From Sphingomonas paucimobilis (lineage in GTDB: Bacteria; Pseudomonadota; Alphaproteobacteria; Sphingomonadales; Sphingomonadaceae), in NCBI GenBank assembly GCA_945860425.1, contig CAMAQU010000054.1:1-9333 (forward strand): a DNA stretch of 9,333 bases, read 5' to 3'. Each line of letters begins with the position of its first letter. The stretch's first letter is position 1. Shown in pieces: positions 1 to 6,246 of this stretch. The position numbers were made by a program, and so were the translations under genes. Under the pieces are notes generated by a model that had not been told where the DNA came from, did no database searches, and saw only the letters and a list, made by a program, of their open reading frames with translations.

Positions 1-50
1 TGTGCGCCGCCATGGCCTGCGCCAACGATGATCACATCTGCTTTGTTCAT
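1..50 (-). CDS. FAD-dependent oxidoreductase, N-terminal fragment (partial)
   Basis: Only the first 16 codons are in the window; the gene continues past the left edge. They read MNKADVIIVGAGHGGA, a beta strand followed by the glycine-rich dinucleotide-binding turn (GAGHGG) at the N-terminus of FAD-dependent oxidoreductases. The GAGHGGA wording is common in ferredoxin/rubredoxin-reductase-like flavoproteins that serve bacterial P450 or dioxygenase electron chains, but 16 residues cannot settle the subfamily. The start is supported by a GGAGG ribosome binding site at 56-60, five bases upstream of the ATG at 48-50. The gene diverges from the hydrolase starting at 205. Confidence 0.7.
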   Translation of the reverse strand, partial: MNKADVIIVGAGHGGA

Positions 51-204
51 CCAAGCCTCCCAAGTTCGCCGTCGCGTTGCGACCTTGTCACCCGCGCGTC
101 AAGGTGGGTTTTGCTCCTTTGATGAAAAGACTTGCACAAGGCCTGCTGCGCGCGTCATAAAATCGCCGCGCCAGCCTGAACACAGGCCGCTGGGAGGATA
201 CATC
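51..204. promoter_or_regulatory. Divergent intergenic region with a palindrome and weak promoter candidates
   Basis: This 154-bp gap separates two divergent genes and should hold both promoters. It contains a perfect 6-bp inverted repeat, ACCTTG at 82-87 and CAAGGT at 100-105 with a 12-bp spacer, and next to it GTCGC-gtt-GCGAC at 71-83. Towards the plus-strand hydrolase, TTGCAC at 132-137 is followed by an AT-rich CATAAAAT at 156-163, a weak sigma-70-like pair with imperfect spacing. Towards the minus-strand gene, TTGACG lies at 97-102 (read on minus), inside the inverted repeat, but no good -10 follows. The palindrome could be an operator; this is inference. A GGGAGGA ribosome binding site for the plus gene ends the region at 192-198. 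Confidence 0.35.
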
Positions 205-1053
205 ATGAGCAAGACAGAGCTGCTGCAGCTTCAACCTCCATCGCGCGCGGCTGGATCAAAGCTGTTCCTGCAAAGCTGGATGCCAGAGACGGTCCCGAAG
301 GGCGTCATATTGCTGGCGCATGGCTATGCCGAACATGCGGGTCGCTATGCCTATTTCGCCCAGAAATGTGTTGAATCCGGCTTCGCTGTCTACGCTATCG
401 ACCATTGGGGGCATGGGCGCTCTGATGGCGACCGGGGCTATGTGCCCGCATTCTCGGTTTTTCTGGATGGCATGGCAGCGTTGCTGCGCCATGTGAAATC
501 ACTGCACCCTAACCTCCCCCGCGCGCTTGTGGGGCACAGCATGGGCGGCCTGATTGCGGGCCAACATTTGCTGAGCCATCAATCGGATTATGCAACGGCC
601 GTCCTTTCTGGCCCAGTGGTGTCACCTGCCCAACCGGTCCCCCTTGCCACCCGCCTGATTGGCAGGGCCCTATCTGTCCTAATCCCAAAAGCCGGGTTGC
701 TTGGCCTTGATCCAAATGGCGTGAGCCGCGACCCCGAGGTTGTGAAAGACTATCTGTCTGACCCGTTGGTTTATAAGGGAAAGATCAGCGCCCGTCTTGC
801 AGCAGAGATGCTGGATGGGATGACAAATTTGACGAACCATGCGTCGACAATCACCCTCCCCCTTATGGTCGTGCATGGCAGCCTAGATAGTTTGGCCGCG
901 CCTCAAGGCGGACAGCTTCTGGTTGAGCTTGTGTCATCCAAAGACAAGATATTTGACCTGCGCGAAGGCCTTTATCACGAAGTCTTCAACGAGCCTGAGC
1001 GCGATGCCGTTATCGCCGCCGTTATCGCCCGAATTGCAAAGACCATCAGCTAA
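205..1053 (+). CDS. Alpha/beta hydrolase, monoacylglycerol lipase-like (serine aminopeptidase S33 / Hydrolase_4 family)
   Basis: This 282-residue protein is a complete alpha/beta hydrolase of the monoacylglycerol lipase type, which cleaves monoacylglycerols or similar short esters. The oxyanion-side HG motif is in LLAHGYAEHAGRY (about 37-49), matching the HG-x-(A/G)EH-x-GRY signature of the family. The nucleophile elbow GHSMGG is at 110-115 with Ser112; the acid is Asp228 in VVHGSLDSLA and the histidine is His258 in GLYHEVFNE. The family motif DHWGHGRSDG is at 66-75. There is no signal peptide, so it is probably cytoplasmic. The ATG at 205 is chosen because GGGAGGA at 192-198 sits six bases upstream; the frame stays open upstream to an ATG at 28, but that part overlaps the divergent gene and has no family similarity. 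The next gene begins 32 bp after the stop. The substrate is not determined; lysophospholipase or esterase activity is equally possible. Confidence 0.88.
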   Translation: MSKTELLQLQPPSRAAGSKLFLQSWMPETVPKGVILLAHGYAEHAGRYAYFAQKCVESGFAVYAIDHWGHGRSDGDRGYVPAFSVFLDGMAALLRHVKSLHPNLPRALVGHSMGGLIAGQHLLSHQSDYATAVLSGPVVSPAQPVPLATRLIGRALSVLIPKAGLLGLDPNGVSRDPEVVKDYLSDPLVYKGKISARLAAEMLDGMTNLTNHASTITLPLMVVHGSLDSLAAPQGGQLLVELVSSKDKIFDLREGLYHEVFNEPERDAVIAAVIARIAKTIS

Positions 1054-1085
1054 CGCCGCCGTTTATCCTCTATCCAAGATTGAAA

Positions 1086-2021
1086 ATGCTCATGACCCTT
1101 CTTCTCATCGCCCTGCTTGTGATCATTGCGGCGCCCATCCTGCTTTATGCGTTTGCTCCAGCGCCCCTCTACCGTCAGATCCAAAAGGCTATTCGGCGCA
1201 AAGGACGGCTGACCAGAAAGACGGTGAAAGTAGCCGGGCTAGATTGGCCTTATCTTGTCGGTGGCCCAGAGGATGGCGAGATCGTCGTCATGGTGCATGG
1301 CTTTGGCGCGGATAAAGACCATTGGTCTTTCTACGCCCCGCATTTGACAGACCGGTATCGGCTGATCGCGCCGGATCTTCCGGGTTTTGGGGAGAATGAT
1401 CTGTCGGCCGATCGCGACTATAGCATTGCAGCGCAAACCGCGCGGTTGATCGCATTTTTGGATGCCATGGGCATTGAACGCTGCCATTTGGGCGGCAACA
1501 GCATGGGCGGCTATATCGCCTTGCAGGCGGCCCTTGAACACCCTGGCAGGCTCAAGTCGCTCACCCTTCTCAACAATGCAGGCGTTGCAGGGGCCAATGA
1601 AAGTGAGCTTCAACAGATGGCAGGTGACGGCGCAAACCCACTTGTCATGCGCGAATTTGCGGATGTTGATCGGTTGATGGCCTTTGTCTCCCACCGCCCC
1701 CGGCCCATTCCGACGCAATTTAAGAAAGTTATGTTCAAAGAGGCCAAACGACGCGAGGCTTTGCTGGACAGCATTTTCTGGGCAATTGCCGCAGACTCGC
1801 TGGAACGTCCGGTCAATGATCGGCTTGCCGACGTTAAAACGCCCACATTGGTTGTCTGGGGCCGGCATGATCGCCTGATTGATGTGAGCTGCGTTGCCCC
1901 CATCAAGGCAGGCATCCCAAATTGTCAGGCCGTTATCCTTGAAGATATTGGCCACCTACCGATGATTGAGGCACCGGAAACATTGGCCACGCATCACCTG
2001 CCCTTTCTGGCCAAAGCCTGA
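1086..2021 (+). CDS. Membrane-anchored alpha/beta hydrolase, family V lipase/esterase-like
   Basis: This alpha/beta hydrolase (311 residues from the ATG at 1086) starts with a hydrophobic segment (about residues 2-26), a probable signal anchor placing the catalytic domain in the periplasm. The motif VHGFGADKDHW (about 70-80) and the elbow GNSMGG (138-143, Ser139), with NNAGV shortly after, match the cold-adapted lipase group of Psychrobacter/Moraxella (bacterial lipase family V). Asp262 in VVWGRHDRLI and His290 in IGHLPMIEAPE complete the triad. The start is ambiguous: TTG at 1080 adds two residues and ATG at 1092 removes two; ATG 1086 is preferred because a weak AAGA (1076-1079) lies six bases upstream. 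It lies 32 bp after another hydrolase from a different subfamily and may be co-transcribed with it. Lipase, esterase or other carboxylester hydrolase activity is expected; the substrate is unknown. Confidence 0.85.
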   Translation: MLMTLLLIALLVIIAAPILLYAFAPAPLYRQIQKAIRRKGRLTRKTVKVAGLDWPYLVGGPEDGEIVVMVHGFGADKDHWSFYAPHLTDRYRLIAPDLPGFGENDLSADRDYSIAAQTARLIAFLDAMGIERCHLGGNSMGGYIALQAALEHPGRLKSLTLLNNAGVAGANESELQQMAGDGANPLVMREFADVDRLMAFVSHRPRPIPTQFKKVMFKEAKRREALLDSIFWAIAADSLERPVNDRLADVKTPTLVVWGRHDRLIDVSCVAPIKAGIPNCQAVILEDIGHLPMIEAPETLATHHLPFLAKA

Positions 2022-2027
2022 GCATGC

Positions 2028-2049
2028 AGCATGATCGTTTGGTCATGCT
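2028..2049 (+). repeat. Inverted repeat (hairpin) between the lipase-like gene and fdhD
   Basis: AGCATGA at 2028-2034 and TCATGCT at 2043-2049 form a perfect 7-bp inverted repeat with an 8-base loop. It lies 7 bp after the hydrolase stop codon and ends 12 bp before the fdhD ATG, where the ribosome binding site would be. No T-tract follows, so it is not a standard intrinsic terminator. In mRNA it could modulate translation of fdhD, in DNA it could be an operator, or it may be chance. Confidence 0.35.
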
Positions 2050-2061
2050 ATACGCAACCGC

Positions 2062-2853
2062 ATGATCAGTTCTCGCGCCCAAAATGTTGTTCGCATTGAA
2101 CCGGGTGGATCTTCTCCCGCCAGCCGCACTCTGCCCGACGAATGCCCAATCGCGATTGAGTATAATGGCATTGGCTATGCCGTGATGATGGCGACGCCGG
2201 AGGATCTGGAAGATTTTGTCACCGGATTTTCGCTCTCTGAACGCATTGTCGCCGCGGCAGACGATATCCTAGCCATAGAATGCCATGAAACCCCAATGGG
2301 GTGGATAGTGCGGATCACTCTATCACCCGACCATGTGGAGCCCATGCTGGCACGTGTCCGAGTACGCGTGTCCGAAGGCAGTTGCGGCCTGTGCGGTATG
2401 GAGAATCTGGAACAAATCGCCCGACCGCTGCCCCGTATCACAGCTGAGATTGATATCGATCCCAAGGCTCTCTTTTCCGCGCTGGACCACCTGCGTGGGC
2501 ACCAGCCGCTCAACGCAGCGACGGGCGGCGCGCATGTTGCGGCCTTCTGCGCTCTAGATGGCACCATCCTCTGCGCCCGCGAAGATGTTGGCCGCCATTG
2601 CGCGCTGGATAAGCTGATCGGGGCCTTGGCGCGGTCTGGGCGTCATCCGGCAGATGGCTTCTTCCTTCTTTCCTCTAGATGCAGTTACGAGTTGGTCGAA
2701 AAAACGGTGATTGCCGGCTGCCCCCTTCTTGTGACGATATCCACAGCAACCACGCTTGCCGCTGACCGCGCAGAGGCAGCGGGTCTCACTTTGATCGCGC
2801 TCGCGCGGCCCGATGCCATGTTGCAGATCACGCCGTCTTCAACCCCGCAATAG
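2062..2853 (+). CDS. fdhD: FdhD, formate dehydrogenase accessory sulfurtransferase
   Basis: FdhD takes sulfur from a cysteine desulfurase (IscS in E. coli) and transfers it to the bis-MGD molybdenum cofactor, which is required for formate dehydrogenase activity; it acts in the cytoplasm. The 263-residue product is of normal family length. The conserved cysteine loop CGLCG is at 108-112 (Cys108 and Cys111), within EGSCGLCGMENLEQI. Other family blocks are TGGAHVAAF (154-162), EDVGRHCALDKLIG (174-187), SSRCSYELVEK (204-214) and the C-terminal ISTATTLAADRAEAAGLTLIALAR (about 226-249). The ATG at 2062 has no strong ribosome binding site; a 7-bp hairpin lies just upstream. The gene follows the lipase-like gene by 40 bp and may share its transcript. 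No formate dehydrogenase or molybdopterin gene is visible nearby, so its client enzyme is probably encoded elsewhere. Confidence 0.95.
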   Translation: MISSRAQNVVRIEPGGSSPASRTLPDECPIAIEYNGIGYAVMMATPEDLEDFVTGFSLSERIVAAADDILAIECHETPMGWIVRITLSPDHVEPMLARVRVRVSEGSCGLCGMENLEQIARPLPRITAEIDIDPKALFSALDHLRGHQPLNAATGGAHVAAFCALDGTILCAREDVGRHCALDKLIGALARSGRHPADGFFLLSSRCSYELVEKTVIAGCPLLVTISTATTLAADRAEAAGLTLIALARPDAMLQITPSSTPQ

Positions 2854-2881
2854 CGCCTAAACCCTGCAAACCTGAACGATA

Positions 2882-2921
2882 GGGCAGATTGTTATTGCCC
2901 CTGCCCGGCCGCATGCCCGGC
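2882..2921 (+). repeat. Small inverted and direct repeats upstream of the renalase-like gene
   Basis: In the 97-bp gap after fdhD, GGGCAG (2882-2887) is complementary to CTGCCC (2901-2906), and within that pair GGGCA (2882-2886) also pairs with TGCCC (2896-2900). Overlapping this, the 8-mer TGCCCGGC occurs twice, at 2902-2909 and 2914-2921, separated by 4 bp (12-bp period). The gap holds no recognisable -35/-10 pair. The 12-bp spacing is close to one helical turn, as in some paired protein-binding sites, but in GC-rich DNA this may be chance. Confidence 0.3.
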
Positions 2922-2950
2922 GTCAGACAGATCGACCCGAGGGAGTGCAC

Positions 2951-3937
2951 ATGCCAATGAGCCGCGCAGACGCTGCAAAGCGTGTTGCCATTGTGGGGGC
3001 CGGAATTTCCGGGCTCTCTTGCGCGGCTGAACTCCAGGCAGCGGGCTATGACGTCACGCTGTTTGATAAAGGGCGCGGCCCCGGCGGGCGGATGTCCAGC
3101 CGCCGTTTCTCAACGCCTTTGGGCGAAGCCATCGCCGATCATGGCGCGCAATATTTCACCGCGCGCGACCCGGCCTTTGTGGCGCAGGTTCAGGAATGGG
3201 AAAGCGCGGGCATTGTGGCACCTTGGCCTTATATTTCAGAGGATGTCTGGGTTGGTGTGCCAACCATGAACCAGATCGTCCGGCACATGGCGACGACGCT
3301 GAATGTGCATTGGAATGTGCGGATTACAACTGCGTCTCAGACACACAATGGGTGGACACTATCTGGCGAAGACCAACAGGTTGACGGCCATTTTGACATA
3401 TTGGTTCTCGCCATCCCATCCGAACAGGCCGTCACAATCTTGGCGCAGCATGATTTCGGTATGGCCCGTGAAGCCATGCTGGCGCGGTTTCAACCATGCT
3501 GGACCGCAATCTTCGCCTTTGACGCGCCCTTGCCGACCGACGCCAGCCATTTACGCGATGGGGATGTGATCGGGTGGGCATCGCGCGAGACCAACAAGCC
3601 GGGCCGCACAGGTTTGGAACGCTGGGTTGTGCAGGCAAGCGCCTCTTGGTCGGCGGACTTTCTTGAAGAGCCTGCAGATGAGGTCGCCGAAGCGTTACTG
3701 ACGGCCCTTGCAAAAGAGCTTCGTCTCCCTCCCCTTCAGCCTATTGCTCAGTCCACCCACCGCTGGCGCTTTGCCATGTCCACGGGCCTAGGCACGGGAT
3801 CGCTTTGGAACAGCCATATCGGCCTTGGCGTCTGCGGCGACTGGCTCCTCGGCCCCCGCATCGAATGCGGCTGGCTCTCAGGACGGCATTTGTCAGGTAA
3901 AATAATGGTTGAAGAACTGGTGGCCGTCGCCGATTAA
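2951..3937 (+). CDS. Renalase-like NAD(P)/FAD-dependent oxidoreductase
   Basis: This 328-residue flavoprotein resembles the bacterial renalase-like branch of the amine oxidase fold. The N-terminal Rossmann motif is GAGISG (16-21) and the acidic ribose-binding end of the second strand is FDKG (38-41). It is followed by the characteristic GRGPGGRMSSRR block (41-52) and DHGAQYFTARD (63-73). Near the C-terminus are HRWRFA (270-275) and GDWLLGPRIECGWLSG (296-311), the second FAD-contact region. Characterised bacterial renalases oxidise unreactive dihydro-NAD(P) isomers, so a role in cofactor repair is plausible; substrate specificity cannot be read from the sequence. GAGGGAG at 2939-2945 lies five bases before the ATG at 2951, which decides the start over the GTG at 2945. 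There is no clear signal peptide, so it is probably cytoplasmic. It is the last plus-strand gene and converges on tRNA-Met. Confidence 0.85.
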   Translation: MPMSRADAAKRVAIVGAGISGLSCAAELQAAGYDVTLFDKGRGPGGRMSSRRFSTPLGEAIADHGAQYFTARDPAFVAQVQEWESAGIVAPWPYISEDVWVGVPTMNQIVRHMATTLNVHWNVRITTASQTHNGWTLSGEDQQVDGHFDILVLAIPSEQAVTILAQHDFGMAREAMLARFQPCWTAIFAFDAPLPTDASHLRDGDVIGWASRETNKPGRTGLERWVVQASASWSADFLEEPADEVAEALLTALAKELRLPPLQPIAQSTHRWRFAMSTGLGTGSLWNSHIGLGVCGDWLLGPRIECGWLSGRHLSGKIMVEELVAVAD

Positions 3938-3955
3938 ATTTGGCTGATGCCAAAT
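3938..3955. terminator. Hairpin between convergent renalase-like gene and tRNA-Met, candidate terminator
   Basis: ATTTGGC (3938-3944) and GCCAAAT (3949-3955) form a perfect 7-bp stem with a 4-base TGAT loop immediately after the TAA of the renalase-like gene. On the plus strand GGGCC follows, with no T-tract. On the minus strand the stem is followed by TTAAT, a weak tail, so it may terminate transcription from the tRNA side, or both sides, in this convergent junction. The stem is seen directly; the terminator role is inferred from position. Confidence 0.45.
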
Positions 3956-3992
3956 GGGCCAATTGCAAATAGTCCTGCCGCCTATGAAGTTT

Positions 3993-4069
3993 TGGTAGCG
4001 GAGGAGGGACTCGAACCCCCGACACGCGGATTATGATTCCGCTGCTCTAACCGGCTGAGCTACTCCGCC
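3993..4069 (-). tRNA. tRNA-Met (anticodon CAT), elongator type
   Basis: Read on the minus strand, a 77-base cloverleaf folds fully. The acceptor stem GGCGGAG pairs with CTCCGCT (first pair G-T), followed by discriminator A and an encoded CCA (3993-3995). The D arm contains AGCTCAG...GGTTAGAGC, the anticodon stem is GCGGA/TCCGC with loop ATCATAA, and the T arm contains GGTTCGAGTCC. The anticodon CAT occupies 4033-4035. The first acceptor pair, a G-T wobble, is not the 1-72 mismatch of initiator tRNA, and the sequence matches alphaproteobacterial elongator tRNA-Met. A CAT tRNA read as Ile2 after lysidine modification is the alternative but less likely given the anticodon stem and loop. It has its own promoter at 4099-4127. 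Confidence 0.96.
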
Positions 4070-4077
4070 CCAAATAA

Positions 4078-4090
4078 CCGAAACCTTCGG
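4078..4090 (-). repeat. Short hairpin in the tRNA-Met leader
   Basis: CCGAA (4078-4082) and TTCGG (4086-4090) form a perfect 5-bp stem with a 3-base loop, between the predicted transcription start (about 4092) and the tRNA 5' end (4069). It would lie in the short 5' leader removed by RNase P. Functional meaning is uncertain. Confidence 0.35.
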
Positions 4091-4098
4091 GAAGCGCG

Positions 4099-4127
4099 GC
4101 TATAGGCAGGGATTTCAGGCGGGTCAA
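4099..4127 (-). promoter_or_regulatory. Sigma-70-type promoter of tRNA-Met
   Basis: On the minus strand TTGACC (4122-4127) serves as -35 and TATAGC (4099-4104) as -10, with exactly 17 bases between them. The -35 matches the consensus TTGACA in five of six positions and the -10 matches TATAAT in four of six. Initiation would fall near 4092, giving a leader of about 22 bases before the tRNA. This is the clearest promoter in the window, as expected for a strongly expressed tRNA gene. Confidence 0.7.
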
Positions 4128-4147
4128 CCGCCAGATCACGCCAAGAA

Positions 4148-4191
4148 CCGCTTTCATAGAAGCGGGAGAGACTGCCCTGCTGACAGAGCAG
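4148..4191 (-). terminator. Two hairpins after kup, candidate terminator
   Basis: Within about 55 bp of the kup stop codon, two perfect stems occur on the minus strand: CTGCT/AGCAG (4177-4181 with 4187-4191, 5-base loop) and then CCGCTT/AAGCGG (4148-4153 with 4160-4165, 6-base loop). The second is followed on the minus strand by TTCTTGG, a poor T-tract. They lie between kup and the tRNA-Met promoter, a fitting place to end the kup transcript. Termination is inferred and may be weak or Rho-assisted. Confidence 0.4.
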
Positions 4192-4200
4192 CCCCTTCCC

Positions 4201-6132
4201 CTAAATCTCGACCTGACTGCCCAGTTCCACCACGCGATTGGTTGGCAGACGGAAAAACTCCATCGCGCTTTCCGCGTTGCGCAGCATCCAAGCGAACAGC
4301 TTTTCCCGCCAAATGGCCATGCCGGGCCGTGACGACGGCAGAAGCGTCTGCCGCGCCAAGAAGAAGCTGGTGTCCATCATCTTAATGGGCGGGCTAAAGG
4401 CGCTGATCCCGATCAATGCGGCTGGCACATCTGGTTCTTCCATAAAGCCAAATTTCAGGATGAGACGGTGAAAGCCCTGCCCCAAATCTTCCAATTGGGC
4501 GCGCTTGTCCGCATCGACAAATGGCACACCGGGTATTTTCACGGTCAGCAGGATGACCCGTTCATGCAGGATCCTGTTATGCTTCAAATTATGGAGCAGC
4601 GCGTGCGGCACGCCCTCTGACGTTGATGTCATGAAAACAGCCGTGCCGGGCACGCGCACCGCGGACGAGACGGCCGAGCTGATAAACACCTTCACCGGCA
4701 TTGCCGCTTCGCGCATCCGCTCCACCATGAGCTTGCGGCCCCGCGACCATGTGGTGAGCATTGTAAAGGCAATAAGCCCAACAACGAGCGGGAACCAGCC
4801 GCCAGAGGGAACCTTTGTCAGATTGGCCGTGAAATAGGCCGTATCCACAATGAAGAAGACCGCCAAAAGAGGAATGGCGACCCAGCGGTTCCACTTCCAA
4901 ATGCTGAGAAGCAGAGCGGCGAGCAGGCAGGTGTCAATGAACATCGCACCCGTAACCGCAATCCCATAAGCCGACGCCAAATTGCTCGAACTGCCAAATT
5001 GCAGCACCAACAAAATGACCAAAACCATCAGGGCCCAGTTGATTGTCGGAATGTAAATCTGCCCGGCTGCACTCTCGCTCGTATGCTGGATACGCAGACG
5101 CGGCATAAAGCCGAGCTGAATGGCCTGCTGCGTTAGAGAAAACGCGCCGGAAATAACCGCTTGGCTTGCAATGATTGTCGCTGCAATTGCGAGCAGCACA
5201 AGCGGAAGACGGAAATCTTCTGGTGCCAGCAAGAAGAAGGGATTGCGCATAGCCTCATTAGCTTCTTCCAGAGACATGCCCATGATCATTGCGCCTTGGC
5301 CAAGATAGTTCAGCATGAGGCCGGGCAGAACGATCCAAAGCCAAGAGAACTTAATAGGTCGTCGCCCAAAATGACCCATATCCGCATAGAGCGCCTCGGC
5401 CCCGGTGACAGCGAGCACCACAGACCCCAAGGCAAGGAAACCGCGCAAGGGATCGTCGGTAAAGAAGCTCACAGCATTGCCGGGATGCAACGCCCACAGA
5501 ATTTCTGGCGCGTTCACAATGTGCAGCAACCCCAAACCGGCAAGCGTTGCAAAATAGGTGATCATAATCGGGCCAAAAAGTGCGCCCACCCAAGCCGTTC
5601 CGCGTGACTGAAAAGCAAATAGTCCAAAAAGAATGGCCACCGAAATCGGGAGAACCAATGGCTGAAAACCAGGATTAACGACCGTCAAACCTTCCGAGGC
5701 AGACAAAACCGACATGGCTGGCGTAATCATGGCATCGCCATAAAAAAGAGCCGTTGCAAAAACGCCCAGCATGACAATGGGGACCGACCAGCTTTTCCCC
5801 TGCGCCTCGCGACTGATCAGCGCGAGAAGAGCTAGGCTCCCCCCTTCACCCTTATTGTCCGCGCGCAAAATGACGGTGACATATTTCAATGTCACCACAA
5901 TCATCATCGACCAGAAAATCAGGCTCAAGACCCCATAAACATGGAGATGATCCGGCGGCAGAGGGTGATGCCCCGCAAAAGTTTCTCGAAAGGCGTAGAT
6001 GGGGCTGGTTCCGATATCGCCAAAGACGATGCCGATTGCCGCGATCATCAACTTATGCAGCGGCCCATGCACGCCATGGCCTGCCTCATCGGCATCCTGC
6101 GCAACGGGTTTGTCTGGTGTGGCGGCGGTCAT
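4201..6132 (-). CDS. kup: Kup-family potassium uptake transporter
   Basis: Kup (TrkD) proteins import K+ with protons across the cytoplasmic membrane. The 643-residue product has the usual family length: about twelve hydrophobic helices up to about residue 462, then a cytoplasmic C-terminal domain of about 180 residues. Family signatures are GIVFGDIGTSPIYAFRE (34-50), DNKGEGGSLALLAL (92-105), YGDAMITPAMSVLSASEGL (131-149) and TGAEALYADMGHFG (243-256). Acidic residues of the kind reported as important in E. coli Kup are present (Asp39, Glu96, Glu246). A hydrophilic N-terminal stretch of about 22 residues precedes the first helix. The ATG at 6132 is preferred over a TTG at 6141, which would add three residues and lacks a suitably spaced ribosome binding site; the site for the ATG is also weak. 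It lies 114 bp after the ccm cluster on the same strand and may be read through from it; no convincing own promoter was found. Confidence 0.95.
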   Translation of the reverse strand: MTAATPDKPVAQDADEAGHGVHGPLHKLMIAAIGIVFGDIGTSPIYAFRETFAGHHPLPPDHLHVYGVLSLIFWSMMIVVTLKYVTVILRADNKGEGGSLALLALISREAQGKSWSVPIVMLGVFATALFYGDAMITPAMSVLSASEGLTVVNPGFQPLVLPISVAILFGLFAFQSRGTAWVGALFGPIMITYFATLAGLGLLHIVNAPEILWALHPGNAVSFFTDDPLRGFLALGSVVLAVTGAEALYADMGHFGRRPIKFSWLWIVLPGLMLNYLGQGAMIMGMSLEEANEAMRNPFFLLAPEDFRLPLVLLAIAATIIASQAVISGAFSLTQQAIQLGFMPRLRIQHTSESAAGQIYIPTINWALMVLVILLVLQFGSSSNLASAYGIAVTGAMFIDTCLLAALLLSIWKWNRWVAIPLLAVFFIVDTAYFTANLTKVPSGGWFPLVVGLIAFTMLTTWSRGRKLMVERMREAAMPVKVFISSAVSSAVRVPGTAVFMTSTSEGVPHALLHNLKHNRILHERVILLTVKIPGVPFVDADKRAQLEDLGQGFHRLILKFGFMEEPDVPAALIGISAFSPPIKMMDTSFFLARQTLLPSSRPGMAIWREKLFAWMLRNAESAMEFFRLPTNRVVELGSQVEI

Positions 6133-6246
6133 AATAGCCAATCCGGCAGTGCGGGCAAAAGCATCGTAGTGAGGCTTCTTTCTTGGAAATGCCGCCGGGC
6201 GCTAGCAGCAATTGCCAAGCCCAGCAAATTATTTGGCTGAGCGCGA
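6133..6246 (-). promoter_or_regulatory. Intergenic region between the ccm cluster and kup
   Basis: This 114-bp gap should contain either a kup promoter or read-through from the ccm operon. I see a bulged hairpin, CAGCAAA (6222-6228) against TTTGGCTG (6232-6239), with a 3-base loop and one unpaired G but no T-tract. I also see the palindrome GCAATTGC at 6208-6215. A TTGGCA on the minus strand (6214-6219) could be a -35, but no matching -10 follows. No promoter or terminator can be called with confidence. Confidence 0.3.

Noticed and set aside
28..204. N-terminal extension of the monoacylglycerol-lipase-like gene from an ATG at 28
   Set aside because: It overlaps the divergent oxidoreductase start, has no ribosome binding site and no family similarity, while the ATG at 205 has GGGAGGA at ideal spacing.
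1239..1955. A 238-codon open frame on the minus strand opposite the family V lipase-like gene
   Set aside because: It lies wholly antisense to a gene with an intact catalytic triad, has no ribosome binding site, and its translation shows no recognisable domain. It is a by-product of GC-rich codon use.
3993..4069. tRNA-Met as an attachment site for an integrated element
   Set aside because: No integrase, no repeated copy of the tRNA 3' end within the window, and the flanking genes are ordinary chromosomal ones.
4238..6134. Several plus-strand frames of 60-150 codons opposite kup
   Set aside because: All are antisense to an intact Kup with family signatures along its length, and none shows a ribosome binding site with a plausible protein.
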